From contig DATNFO010000015.1 of the NCBI GenBank assembly GCA_035606355.1, positions 186,001-250,000 on the forward strand: 64,000 nt of DNA. Reading direction: 5' to 3'. Below the pieces are notes generated by a model. That model was not told the DNA's origin and made no database searches. It saw nothing but the letters and a program-made list of their open reading frames with translations. Source of the DNA: Sulfopaludibacter sp035606355. Its GTDB lineage: Bacteria; Acidobacteriota; Terriglobia; Bryobacterales; Bryobacteraceae. The translations under genes were made by a program, and so were the position numbers. How positions within the stretch are numbered: position 1 is the stretch's first letter; each line of letters opens with the position of its first letter. Below, in pieces: positions 8,779 through 17,116 of this stretch.

Positions 8779-8807
8779 AGTCTAGCGGAGCGGACGTGAT
8801 TTGTCAA
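8779..8807 (-). promoter_or_regulatory. Transposase promoter built on the right IS end
   Basis: On the minus strand TTGACA (8807-8802, in the terminal repeat) is followed after 17 bp by TAGACT (8784-8779). Normal -10 to start spacing puts the first transcribed base at about 8772, the A of the transposase ATG, so the mRNA would be leaderless or nearly so. Confidence 0.6.
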
Positions 8808-8820
8808 GTAAGTTTTTACC
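8796..8820 (-). repeat. IS right terminal inverted repeat
   Basis: Exact reverse complement of 5761-5785, ending GTAAGTTTTTACC and abutting the second copy of the CTATTTCA target duplication. Confidence 0.95.
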
Positions 8821-9583
8821 CTATTTCAGGCTCCTGGTGAATCGGCCGGCGGCGAAATGGCTGAACATCAAGACGCTCTCCGAAAGACTGCTTGATCCGG
8901 CCAACGTCGTGACTGGCGTCAAGTACTACACAGCCCGTGTGTCCGGTCGCATTGATCCTACCGCACCCGGTCGGCAACAGATCTACCTCGATGCCCTGCG
9001 AACCGTGCCAGAGATTTCAATCCATATCGGGAGCTTCCTGCTATCGGAGAAATTTGCCGGTCTGGTCAAGCCCCCGGAATTTCGCCCTCGTACTGCGCTT
9101 GCGCAGCCATGGCCCGACGTTGTGAAGGTGATCAAAGTCGAAGAAAAGGGAAGTGACGTCAATCTCGCCTCCCATCTCCTGCTGGATGCCTTTCAAGGCA
9201 ATTTTGACGTCGCGGCCGTTCTTTCGAACGACAGTGATCTGGTGGAACCGATCCGGATCGTCACGAAGGTTTTGGGCAAGCCCGTCGGACTGCTTTCGCC
9301 CGTCTCAAACCCCACGTTGGAATTGAAGAACGTGGCCAGTTTCATACGGCGTATCAGCGTGAGCGACTTGGCCGGTTCCCAGTTCCCCGATCACATTGTG
9401 TTGGCAGATAGATCGACGCTGAACAAGCCGACAACGTGGGTGTAGCGTGGGCTGGATACCGGCGCCCACGCTGGACCACAACGGATCTCTCGGCGGCAAA
9501 CAATCATGGGACTTTTGCGGGTAGGTGGCGAACTCAATCACAGTGGTTCCATCAGTTCAAAGATGAGCCTGGCCGGATTTTGA

Positions 9584-9877
9584 GCCCTGTTCGCGCACGC
9601 CCGTCGAAGTTCATCTGCCAGAAGGAATGACGCGACCATCACGTTGATGCCGGTGGAGGCCAAAGCCCGGCCGCAAAAGGAGGAGGCCGGCGCCGACGGA
9701 TCGTTCCAGTTTACAAGTGTGGTGCCTGGCAAATACAAGCTCCTGGTGTGGGAAGAATTGGACGAGGACCAGTGGCAGGATCCGGACCTTATTAAGGATC
9801 GCCCCTTCAAAGAGATTACGGTGGGTCCTAAAGAAGCGCAGACCGTGCGGCTCGTTCAGGCGGCCGAACACCGATGA
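9584..9877 (+). pseudogene. 3' remnant of a carboxypeptidase-regulatory-like gene
   Basis: The frame is open only from a TGA at 9581 onward and has no plausible N-terminus. Its last 80 residues (DATITLMPVE, then GSFQFTSVVPGKYKLLVWEE) match the beta-sandwich end of carboxypeptidase-regulatory-like proteins common in acidobacteria, including the final charged strand. The upstream 20 codons are Arg/Ser-rich and look like noise. A TTG/ATG at 9644-9649 could start a short product, but it would begin inside the domain. I read it as a 5'-deleted relic. The 138 bp between it and the NYN gene hold nothing recognisable. Confidence 0.6.
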
Positions 9878-10091
9878 GAGCCGATGCCTTGACACCCATG
9901 CTACGGTCAAAGTAGGTGGTGACCCGCGCTTTCGTGGCGCCATTCAGCGAAGCGGCGCAAAAAGCCATTTCAAACCCAAACGAAGCCAATAACCTCTTTG
10001 GCTGCAACACAGTTTGGGTTCGTTCGGTATTTTTACTGCGCCCGCCCTTTCTTACCGCGACGGATTCCGTCTAATAGTGTTCAATAAGAAA

Positions 10092-13000
10092 ATGCGCAGC
10101 CTCAGCGGGTTTTTCCTCTTACTATCGTTAGTCATCCCAGGCATGGCCCAGGTGGACGGGCGCATCACCGGATCCGTCACCGACGCCAGCGGCGCGGTCG
10201 TGCCCGGCGCCGAGGTCGACCTGTTCCTCGCCAGCGGTCAGAAACCCATTTTCACCACCAAAACATCCGGCGACGGACTCTACCATTTCCTCGGAGTGCG
10301 GCCCGGCTATTACGATCTCTCCGTGGACTCGCAAGGTTTCGTCAAAACTACGGTCCGCAACCTGGTGATCGATCCCGCGCGCGAAACTTCCGTTCCCGAA
10401 ATCAAGCTGCAACTCGCCACAGTGAGCCAGGCCGTCGACGTTTCCGCCGAGGTGCAGGGCGTCGAGACCAGCAATGCCGAAATCACCCAGACCATCTCCG
10501 CCGAAGAAATGGTCAATCTCCCGCTGCTGGATCGCGACCCGCTCGGCATCATGCAGACTCAGCCCGGCGTGGTTTTCAACGGCAACTCCACCACGGTGAT
10601 CAACGGACTGCGCACGTCTTACTCGGACATGACTCTCGACGGCATCAACATCCAGGACAATTACATCCGCGATAACGCGCTGGATTACACGCCGAACAAG
10701 ATTCTCATGAGCCAGGTTCGCCAGGTAACGATGGTAACCTCCAACGGCAACGCGTCCATGAGCGGCGGCGCCACCGAGACCGCGTTCACTACGCCGTCCG
10801 GCACCAACAGCCTGCACGGCGAGCTCTTCTGGGACAATCGCAACAACGCCTTTTCCGCCAACGATTGGTTCAACAACCAGGCCGGTGTCGGGCTTCCGTT
10901 CCTCAATCAGAATCAGTTCGGCGCGTCGATCGGCGGACCAATCCGCAAAGACAAGCTGTTCTTCTACACCACGTATGAAGGCGTGCGCGCGCACCAGCAG
11001 GTGCCGGCGAACACGCAGATTCTCACGGCGAGCGCCCGCTCCGGCATCTTCTCTTATGTCAACAGCTCCGGCGTGCTGAAGACCGTCAATCTGCTCACCC
11101 TTCGCGGCATCTCCATAGACCCTGTGATGGCGAAGCTTCTCGCACAGGTGCCCGGCGCGCAATTCATCAATAACTCATTGATCGGCGACGGCCTGAACAC
11201 CGGCGGTTACCTCTTCAACCAGCGCGCCAATGAAACGCGCGACAACTATACCTGGCGGCTCGACTATAACTTCAATACACAGCACCAGCTCAGCGCTTCG
11301 TTCTCCTGGAATCGCGATAACTCCGACCGCCCCGATGCCGAGAACGATTACTCGCTCATCCCCAAAAGCTATAACCCGACCGGCGCGGAGCTCGTCGCCG
11401 TATCGTGGCGGTGGACCCCGAATGCCCGCCTCACCAACGAATTCCGCGGCGGCTTCAATCTCACCAACGGCTTCTTCCAGAACTCGCAGAGCTTCGGCGG
11501 CTCCCTCATCGCCGGGACGCTGTTCAGCGACCCCGTGAACGAGTTCATGCCCCAGGGCCGCAACACCAACACTTACTCCCTTCGCGACGAGGCCGCCTAC
11601 GAGAAAGGCGCTCATTACATCCAATTCGGCTTTCAGGCGCAGAAGATTTACGTCCGGTCTTACGATTACGCCGGCACCGTGCCCGTTTACAGCCTCGGCA
11701 TGGGGGTCGGCGAACCCGCGCTCCAGACACGTGAACTCCCCGGCATCAGCGCTACCGACCTCGCCACTGCCGATGCGCTTCTTGCGACCCTGGGCGGGTA
11801 TCTCGATGGGTACAGCCAGGTCTTCAACGTCACCAGCCGCACCTCCGGCTTTGTACCCGGAGCGCCCTTCCTCCGTCATTTCCGTCTTCCCGATTACGCC
11901 GTGTTTGTCGCCGATAAGTGGAGAGTCAATCCGCGATTGACGCTGACGCTCGGGCTTCGTTACAACCTTCCGGGTGTGGTCAGCGAGCGGGACGGCCTGG
12001 AAATTCAACCTGTCTTCGGCGGCAACGCGGTGCAGACGCTGCTCTCCAACGCGACGCTCGATTTCGTCGGCTCCGGCTCCAATGCCTCGTGGTATCGCCG
12101 CGATAAAAAGGATTTCGCCCCGAATCTCGGCGTGGCGTGGGACATTTTCGGCAACGGCAAAACCAGCCTGCGCGCCGGCTATTCCATCTTCTACGTGAAC
12201 GATCAGGCTATTGTCGCCCCGGAGAACATGCTCGAAGCCAACAACGGACTGCAGGCGAACCCCGCCGGCACCGGACTCACTGCTCGCACCGGCCAGGGTC
12301 TTCCGGCCATCGATCAGCCGGTCTTCAAGGTGCCCATCACCGCCGCGGAAAATTACGATGCCAATCCGTTTTCCGTCATCGGTTCCGTGGACCCCAATCT
12401 CCACCGTCCGTATGTGCAGCAGTATTCCATCGGCATTGAACATGAGGTGAAGAACAGCGTCATCTCCGTGCGCTACGTCGGCAATCACACCGTCGGTGCG
12501 TACCGGGCCTTCGATTTCAACCAGGTGAACGTGAACGCCGGCGGCTTCCTGCAGGATTTCATCAAGGCTGAAAGCAACGGCTTCCTCGCGCAGGCGCGCA
12601 CCGGCACGTTTAACCCGGCGTATAACGCCTCGATCCCCGGCAGCCAGCAGCTTACTGTTTTCCCGAAGCTCTCGGGCGGCGGACTGCTGAGTAATCCCGA
12701 TGTCCGCTTCTACATTCAAACCGGTCAGGCCGCCGAGTTAGCGACGCTCTATCAGACCAACGGCTTCAACCCCAGCAATTCCATTCCGTTTTTCGCAAAT
12801 CCCGTGGCCCTTGCCGCCGATATGCTCACGAACTATTCGAGCGCGAGTTATAACTCCCTGCAAGCTCAGATCCGGCACCGTACCCGCTCGGGACTCAACG
12901 TACAACTCAACTACACCTTCTCCAAAGTCCTCAGCGATGCCGATGGCGATTCGCAGACGCGCTTCCAGAATTTCCTGGATGTCCACAACCCCGGCATCGA

Positions 13001-13640
13001 ACGCTCCCGCGCGAATTTCGATCTCACGCACATGATCAAGGCGAGCGGTTTTTACGAGCTGCCGCTCGGCAAGAACCACGCGCTTCATGTGAAGCATCTC
13101 GATCGCCTGCTGAGCGATTGGGTGGTCAGCGGCAACATGACCATGCAGAGCGGAGCGCCGTTCTCCATCCTCTCGCAATACGGCACTCTGAACCGCGCCG
13201 CGCGCTCGTACTACAACACCGCCAATACGAATCTGCAAGGCTCGGCGCTGTTTGACCTGGTAAGCTTCCGAATGACCGGCAGCGGTCCCATGATTGTCCC
13301 CTCTTCGGCCATCAATCCAAACGATGGCTCAGGCGTCTCGGCCCCCGGCGACGCGCCTTTTGCCGGCCAGGTCTTCTTCAATCCCGATGCGGGACAGATC
13401 GGCTCGCTGCAGCGCCGTCTCTTCGATGGTCCCTGGGATTACTTCCTGGATGCCAGCATCAAGAAGGGAATCGCCATCACGGAACGACACAAGGTGGAGC
13501 TGCGCATGCAGGCGTTCAACGTTTTGAACCACCCGTCATTCTGGGTCGGCGATCAGAGCATCAACTCGCCCACCTTCGGCGTGGTCGCCTCCACGTTCGG
13601 TTCGCGCGTCGTAGAGTTCGGAGCCAACTACCACTTCTGA
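10092..13640 (+). CDS. Oar-like TonB-dependent outer membrane receptor
   Basis: I start at the ATG of MRSLSGFFLLLSLVIPGMAQ, a clear signal peptide; longer versions add an unlikely 26-residue leader. The mature protein (1,182 residues with signal) begins with a carboxypeptidase-regulatory/CNA-B domain (GRITGSVTDASGAVVPGAEV). A plug domain follows (VNLPLLDRDPLGIMQTQPGV, TTVINGLRTSYSDMTLDG) and then a long beta-barrel that ends in aromatic FGANYHF, as outer-membrane proteins do. Such receptors are expanded in acidobacteria and probably import large glycans or peptides with TonB-ExbBD. No SusD partner is adjacent. The stop codon overlaps the ATG of the cyclase-family gene by one base, so the two are probably co-transcribed. 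Confidence 0.9.
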   Translation: MRSLSGFFLLLSLVIPGMAQVDGRITGSVTDASGAVVPGAEVDLFLASGQKPIFTTKTSGDGLYHFLGVRPGYYDLSVDSQGFVKTTVRNLVIDPARETSVPEIKLQLATVSQAVDVSAEVQGVETSNAEITQTISAEEMVNLPLLDRDPLGIMQTQPGVVFNGNSTTVINGLRTSYSDMTLDGINIQDNYIRDNALDYTPNKILMSQVRQVTMVTSNGNASMSGGATETAFTTPSGTNSLHGELFWDNRNNAFSANDWFNNQAGVGLPFLNQNQFGASIGGPIRKDKLFFYTTYEGVRAHQQVPANTQILTASARSGIFSYVNSSGVLKTVNLLTLRGISIDPVMAKLLAQVPGAQFINNSLIGDGLNTGGYLFNQRANETRDNYTWRLDYNFNTQHQLSASFSWNRDNSDRPDAENDYSLIPKSYNPTGAELVAVSWRWTPNARLTNEFRGGFNLTNGFFQNSQSFGGSLIAGTLFSDPVNEFMPQGRNTNTYSLRDEAAYEKGAHYIQFGFQAQKIYVRSYDYAGTVPVYSLGMGVGEPALQTRELPGISATDLATADALLATLGGYLDGYSQVFNVTSRTSGFVPGAPFLRHFRLPDYAVFVADKWRVNPRLTLTLGLRYNLPGVVSERDGLEIQPVFGGNAVQTLLSNATLDFVGSGSNASWYRRDKKDFAPNLGVAWDIFGNGKTSLRAGYSIFYVNDQAIVAPENMLEANNGLQANPAGTGLTARTGQGLPAIDQPVFKVPITAAENYDANPFSVIGSVDPNLHRPYVQQYSIGIEHEVKNSVISVRYVGNHTVGAYRAFDFNQVNVNAGGFLQDFIKAESNGFLAQARTGTFNPAYNASIPGSQQLTVFPKLSGGGLLSNPDVRFYIQTGQAAELATLYQTNGFNPSNSIPFFANPVALAADMLTNYSSASYNSLQAQIRHRTRSGLNVQLNYTFSKVLSDADGDSQTRFQNFLDVHNPGIERSRANFDLTHMIKASGFYELPLGKNHALHVKHLDRLLSDWVVSGNMTMQSGAPFSILSQYGTLNRAARSYYNTANTNLQGSALFDLVSFRMTGSGPMIVPSSAINPNDGSGVSAPGDAPFAGQVFFNPDAGQIGSLQRRLFDGPWDYFLDASIKKGIAITERHKVELRMQAFNVLNHPSFWVGDQSINSPTFGVVASTFGSRVVEFGANYHF

Positions 13641-14389
13641 TGCGCCGCATCTACGATCTCGCTCAGCCCTACTTTACGGGGATGCCGCATCACCCTACGC
13701 ATCCGCCGTTTCTGTATGGGCTCGTCAAACAGCACGGCGAATACGTGACGCCCGCGGGCAACAGTTCCGCCTCCGATGCGCTCGCGCTCGGCAGTCACAA
13801 CGGCACGCACATCGATGCGCTCAGTCATTTTTCCTGCGGCGGCAAACTGCACGGCGGCTTTGATGTTGCAGCTGAGCAGTCGTACACCGGCGGAATGCGC
13901 AAGCACTCCGCGGACACCATCGAACCGATCTATCGCCGCGGAGTGCTCCTCGATTTCGCGGCCGATGGGCCGCTTCCCGCCGATCGGGCAATTACGCCTG
14001 CCGATCTCGATGCCGCTGCGCGCGTGGAGATTCGTCCGGGCGACGTGGTGCTCCTGCGGACCGGCTGGGCGCAGTATTTCGCCGACCCCGCCAGGTTCGT
14101 TTCGCAGGTGCACGGTCCCGGACCCGGCCTCGCCGGCGCGCGCTGGCTGAGCGATCGCGGCATCTTCGCCGCCGGCAGCGATACCCTCGCGTTTGAGAAA
14201 GTGCCCGACGCGGACATGCCCGTGCACGTTCACTTACTCTGCGAAAGCGGCATACACATCATCGAAAACCTGGATCTGGAACAGCTCGCCAGGGATCGTG
14301 TCTATGAGTTCACCTTCATCGCGGCGCCGCTGAAGATTCAAGGAGCCACCGGAGCCCCCGTCCGGCCCATCGCCGTTGTCGAAGCCTGA
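13640..14389 (+). CDS. Cyclase-family metal-dependent hydrolase
   Basis: The 249-residue protein has the family signature HNGTHIDALSHF near residue 55, whose His and Asp side chains bind the catalytic metal. Related enzymes include kynurenine formamidase and isatin hydrolase. The length is typical. An HVHLLCESGIHIIENLDL stretch near the C-terminus is also family-like. The substrate is not predictable, since no tryptophan-catabolism gene is nearby. The start overlaps the receptor stop by one base and the end overlaps the helicase start by 14 bases, so this is the middle of a three-gene run. Confidence 0.88.
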   Translation: MRRIYDLAQPYFTGMPHHPTHPPFLYGLVKQHGEYVTPAGNSSASDALALGSHNGTHIDALSHFSCGGKLHGGFDVAAEQSYTGGMRKHSADTIEPIYRRGVLLDFAADGPLPADRAITPADLDAAARVEIRPGDVVLLRTGWAQYFADPARFVSQVHGPGPGLAGARWLSDRGIFAAGSDTLAFEKVPDADMPVHVHLLCESGIHIIENLDLEQLARDRVYEFTFIAAPLKIQGATGAPVRPIAVVEA

Positions 14390-16745
14390 ACTGCCCATTG
14401 ACTATCTGGTGCCGGAGATCGCGGCACACTTACGCGCGCACACGTTGCTCGTGCTGCAAGCCGCGCCCGGAGCAGGGAAGACCACCCGCGTCCCGCCCGC
14501 GCTGCTCTCGCTGGACGATCGCGAGATTCTGGTGCTGGAGCCCCGCCGCCTCGCCGCGCGTCTGGCCGCCCGTTTCGTGAGTGGCGAGCTCAATCAGCCG
14601 GTCGGAGAAACGGTCGGGTATCAGGTGCGCTTCGAAGATGTCTCCAGCCCGCGCACGCGGCTCCGCTACCTCACCGAAGGCGTGCTCACGCGCCGGCTGC
14701 TTTCCGACCCCACGCTGAAGCGCACGGGCACAGTGGTGCTCGACGAATTTCACGAGCGGCATCTCGAAGGCGACCTCGCGCTCGCGCTGCTGCGCCGCTT
14801 GCAGCGCACTTCACGGCCGGATCTGCGCATCGCGGTGATGTCCGCGACGCTTGACGCCGCGCCGGTCGCCGCTTATCTGGGCGGCGCGCGCATCTTCACC
14901 AGCGAAGGGCGGCAGCACCCGCTCGAAATTCAGTACACCCCGCATTCCGCGGCGCCCTTGGAAGAGCAGGTCTCATCCGCTCTGCAGCGTCTTGGCAAGT
15001 TGCAAGGTCACGTTCTTGTTTTCCTGCCCGGCGCGTCGGAAATCCGCCGGGCCCAGACAGCTTGCGCGGCCATCGCGCGGCGTAATGGCTGGGCCGTGCT
15101 GCCGCTGCACGGCGATCAATCGCCGGACGAGCAGGACCGCGCCGTTGCGCCCAGCGCCGTTCCGAAGGTCATTCTCGCGACAAATGTCGCGGAAAGCTCC
15201 ATCACGATCGAAGGCGTGGCCGCGGTGATCGATAGCGGCCTGGCGCGAGTTGCCGGCCACTCCAACTGGTCCGGCCTTCCGGCTCTCACGGTGCAGAACA
15301 TCAGCCAGGCATCGGCGAATCAACGCGCCGGCCGCGCCGGGCGCACCGGACCCGGCCGCGCCATACGCCTCTATCCGCTGGAAGACTTCGTCCGCCGGCC
15401 CGCGCACGACGCCGCGGAAATCACACGCGCGGACCTGGCGCCCGCGGCGCTGCTTCTGCACGCCATGGGACTCGATGGCCTGAACGGAGTGGCGTGGCTC
15501 GATGCACCCACCCCGGCCGCGGTGCGGCAATCCGAGGACTTGCTCAAACTGCTCGGAGCCTTCGGAACGGACGGCGAAGAAATGGCGCGCTATCCGCTCC
15601 ATCCGCGTCTCGCCCGCCTGATCGTCGAGGCGCGGCGGCGCGGCGTTGCCGAGGATGGGTGCACGGTCGCGGCGCTGCTCAGTGCCGGTGAGCGCCTGCC
15701 CGCCCGGCCTGCGCATGCCACGCGCTCCGATCTGCTCGCCCTGTTGGAGTCGCAATGGGAGCCGCGCACCGCGCAGGTGGTGCGGCAGGTGCGCCGCATC
15801 GTGAATCCTGCGCGGCAGAACCGGCGCGACGAGGACGCGCTGCTGATCAGTGTGCTCGCCGCGTTCCCGGATCGCGTGGCCAAGCGGCGGCGGGGCGACG
15901 AGCTGTTGCTTGCCGCGGGTGGCTCCGCGCAACTCGCGCCATCTTCCACCGTTACCGCCGAGCCCTTTGTTGTCGCTGTGGAGGCGGAAGATCGCCGCGA
16001 ACAGGGACTTCCGCTCGTCCGCCTCGCCAGCGGCATCGAACCCGAGTGGCTCATCGACCTGTTCCCGGATCGTATCCGCGAGCTCTCGCAGCCCGTCTGG
16101 AACAAGGCCGCCGAGCGTGTCGAGAGCCTGTCCGCGCTGCTGTTCGGTGAAATCGCGATTCAAGAGAGCCGCGGCACGCCGGACCCGGAAGCCGCCGCTG
16201 CGATGCTCGCCGAAAAGGCGCTCGAAGCCGGAATCGAGCGCTTTGCCGATGCGGGGGAGTTGAACGCCTGGACGGAGCGAGTCCGCTTCGCCGCGCAGCA
16301 CGGAGGTCCGGAAATGCCGGACATGCGGGCTGCACTGAGCGCCGCGGCCTATGGTCTCAAGTCATTCGGCGAACTCCGGGACGCAGACGTCCTGAGCTCT
16401 TTGCGGCAGGCCATTCCGCGCGGCGGGCGGCAAGTGCTTGATGAAATCGCGCCGGAGCGAATTCTCCTGCCCGGCGGGCGTCAGGTGAAGGTCCACTACG
16501 AGGCCGGTCAGCCGCCGTGGATCGCATCGCGCCTGCAGGACTTCTTCGGAATGAAAGACACTCCGCGAATCGCGCGCGGCAAAGTGCCCGTGGTGATTCG
16601 TCTTCTCGCGCCGAGCCAGCGGCCCGTTCAGACTACCACGGACCTCGCCGGCTTCTGGACGCGCCTTTACCCGGAGATCCGAAAAGAACTCTCGCGCCGT
16701 TATCCGAAACACAAATGGCCGGAAGATCCGAACCGGCCGGCCTGA
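14376..16745 (+). CDS. hrpB: ATP-dependent helicase HrpB
   Basis: A 789-residue DExH-box helicase of the HrpB type. Motif I is APGAGKTTRVPPALL (about 31-45), motif II is LDEFHERHLEGD, motif III is VMSATLDA, and motif VI is QRAGRAGRTGPGRAIRLY. The HA2-like and HrpB-specific C-terminal regions follow, with the ending PETRK-like region WTRLYPEIRKELSRRYPKHKWPEDP (given here in outline) characteristic of HrpB. It is presumed to remodel RNA, but its cellular role is not established. The start is a TTG overlapping the upstream gene; no better in-frame start is available before motif I. Confidence 0.92.
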   Translation: MSKPELPIDYLVPEIAAHLRAHTLLVLQAAPGAGKTTRVPPALLSLDDREILVLEPRRLAARLAARFVSGELNQPVGETVGYQVRFEDVSSPRTRLRYLTEGVLTRRLLSDPTLKRTGTVVLDEFHERHLEGDLALALLRRLQRTSRPDLRIAVMSATLDAAPVAAYLGGARIFTSEGRQHPLEIQYTPHSAAPLEEQVSSALQRLGKLQGHVLVFLPGASEIRRAQTACAAIARRNGWAVLPLHGDQSPDEQDRAVAPSAVPKVILATNVAESSITIEGVAAVIDSGLARVAGHSNWSGLPALTVQNISQASANQRAGRAGRTGPGRAIRLYPLEDFVRRPAHDAAEITRADLAPAALLLHAMGLDGLNGVAWLDAPTPAAVRQSEDLLKLLGAFGTDGEEMARYPLHPRLARLIVEARRRGVAEDGCTVAALLSAGERLPARPAHATRSDLLALLESQWEPRTAQVVRQVRRIVNPARQNRRDEDALLISVLAAFPDRVAKRRRGDELLLAAGGSAQLAPSSTVTAEPFVVAVEAEDRREQGLPLVRLASGIEPEWLIDLFPDRIRELSQPVWNKAAERVESLSALLFGEIAIQESRGTPDPEAAAAMLAEKALEAGIERFADAGELNAWTERVRFAAQHGGPEMPDMRAALSAAAYGLKSFGELRDADVLSSLRQAIPRGGRQVLDEIAPERILLPGGRQVKVHYEAGQPPWIASRLQDFFGMKDTPRIARGKVPVVIRLLAPSQRPVQTTTDLAGFWTRLYPEIRKELSRRYPKHKWPEDPNRPA

Positions 16746-16754
16746 CACCTTGCG

Positions 16755-16778
16755 CTTCGACACGTAAACGTGTAGAAG
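16755..16778. promoter_or_regulatory. Palindrome before PadR gene, likely operator
   Basis: Arms ACACGT (16760-16765) and ACGTGT (16768-16773) flank AA. The outer bases CTTC and GAAG pair as well, giving a 24-bp dyad with one mismatch. It ends eight bases before the PadR ATG, a position expected for autoregulation. Confidence 0.5.
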
Positions 16779-16786
16779 TATAAGGT

Positions 16787-17116
16787 ATGGACCTTCCGCA
16801 GGGCACCCTGGACCTTCTGATTCTCAAAGTGGTGGCCCTCGGCCCCGTGCACGGCTACGCCATTGCGCAGCGCTTGCAGCAGGTTTCGCGCGATGTGGTG
16901 CAGGTGCAGCAGGGCTCGCTCTATCCCGCGCTTCACCGCCTGGAGAACCGCGGCTTACTCGGCGCCGAGTGGAAGGAAACGGAGACGGGGCGCGAAGCGA
17001 AATTCTATAAGCTCACGCGCAAAGGCCGCGCCCGGCTGGAGTCGGAGTCGGCAAGCTGGCAGCAGTTAACGGAGGCAGTTGGGCTCATCCTCAGATTGAC
17101 CGAAGGAGATGCCTGA
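16787..17116 (+). CDS. PadR-family transcriptional regulator
   Basis: The 109-residue protein is a winged helix: GTLDLLILKVVALGPVHGYA, then QVQQGSLYPALHRLENRGLL, and a C-terminal dimerisation helix. These are diagnostic of short (subfamily-2) PadR proteins. It overlaps the downstream ADOP permease gene by one base (TGATG), the arrangement typical of acidobacterial PadR/ADOP pairs. It is presumed to repress itself and the permease through the dyad at 16755-16778. The inducer is unknown. Confidence 0.92.
   Translation: MDLPQGTLDLLILKVVALGPVHGYAIAQRLQQVSRDVVQVQQGSLYPALHRLENRGLLGAEWKETETGREAKFYKLTRKGRARLESESASWQQLTEAVGLILRLTEGDA

Larger units (their letters stand above)
5761..8820 (-). mobile_element. 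IS1595-family element with cargo genes
   Basis: The element is 3,060 bp with perfect 25-bp terminal inverted repeats (5761-5785 and 8796-8820). It is flanked by an 8-bp direct repeat, CTATTTCA, at 5753-5760 and 8821-8828; 8 bp is the known duplication size of IS1595-family elements. It encodes an ISXO2-like DDE transposase at the right end, and three cargo genes on the same strand fill the left two thirds. Typical IS1595-family elements are much shorter, so this one is transposon-like. Intact ends, an intact transposase and an undecayed target gene suggest recent movement. Confidence 0.95.
5718..9445 (+). pseudogene. NYN-domain (LabA-like) nuclease gene split by an IS
   Basis: Removing the IS (5761-8820) and one copy of the 8-bp duplication joins 5718-5760 to 8829-9445 in frame, giving an intact 219-residue protein. 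It begins MRTIIYVDGFNLYFRLL and carries the acidic positions of the NYN/PIN-like fold: D in YVDGFNLY, D in KGSDVNLASHLLLDAF, and two in SNDSDLVEPIRI. Family members are predicted Mg-dependent RNA-processing nucleases. As it stands the 5' piece encodes 15 residues and then meets TAA formed at the IS junction. The 3' piece is open from a TTG inside the IS end but lacks the first catalytic Asp. I infer loss of function; the reading frame itself has not decayed, so the insertion looks recent. Confidence 0.9.

Noticed and set aside
8801..9445. A start codon TTG in the IS end that would make a 214-residue NYN protein
   Set aside because: The product would lack the first catalytic Asp and strand. 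The junction evidence shows it is the 3' part of a split gene.
9436..9630. 64-residue frame after the NYN gene
   Set aside because: No similarity, no Shine-Dalgarno, and it overlaps the carboxypeptidase-regulatory remnant in another frame.
16779..16784. TATAAG as -10 box of the first PadR gene
   Set aside because: It would start transcription downstream of the only sensible ATG, and no good -35 is at the right distance.
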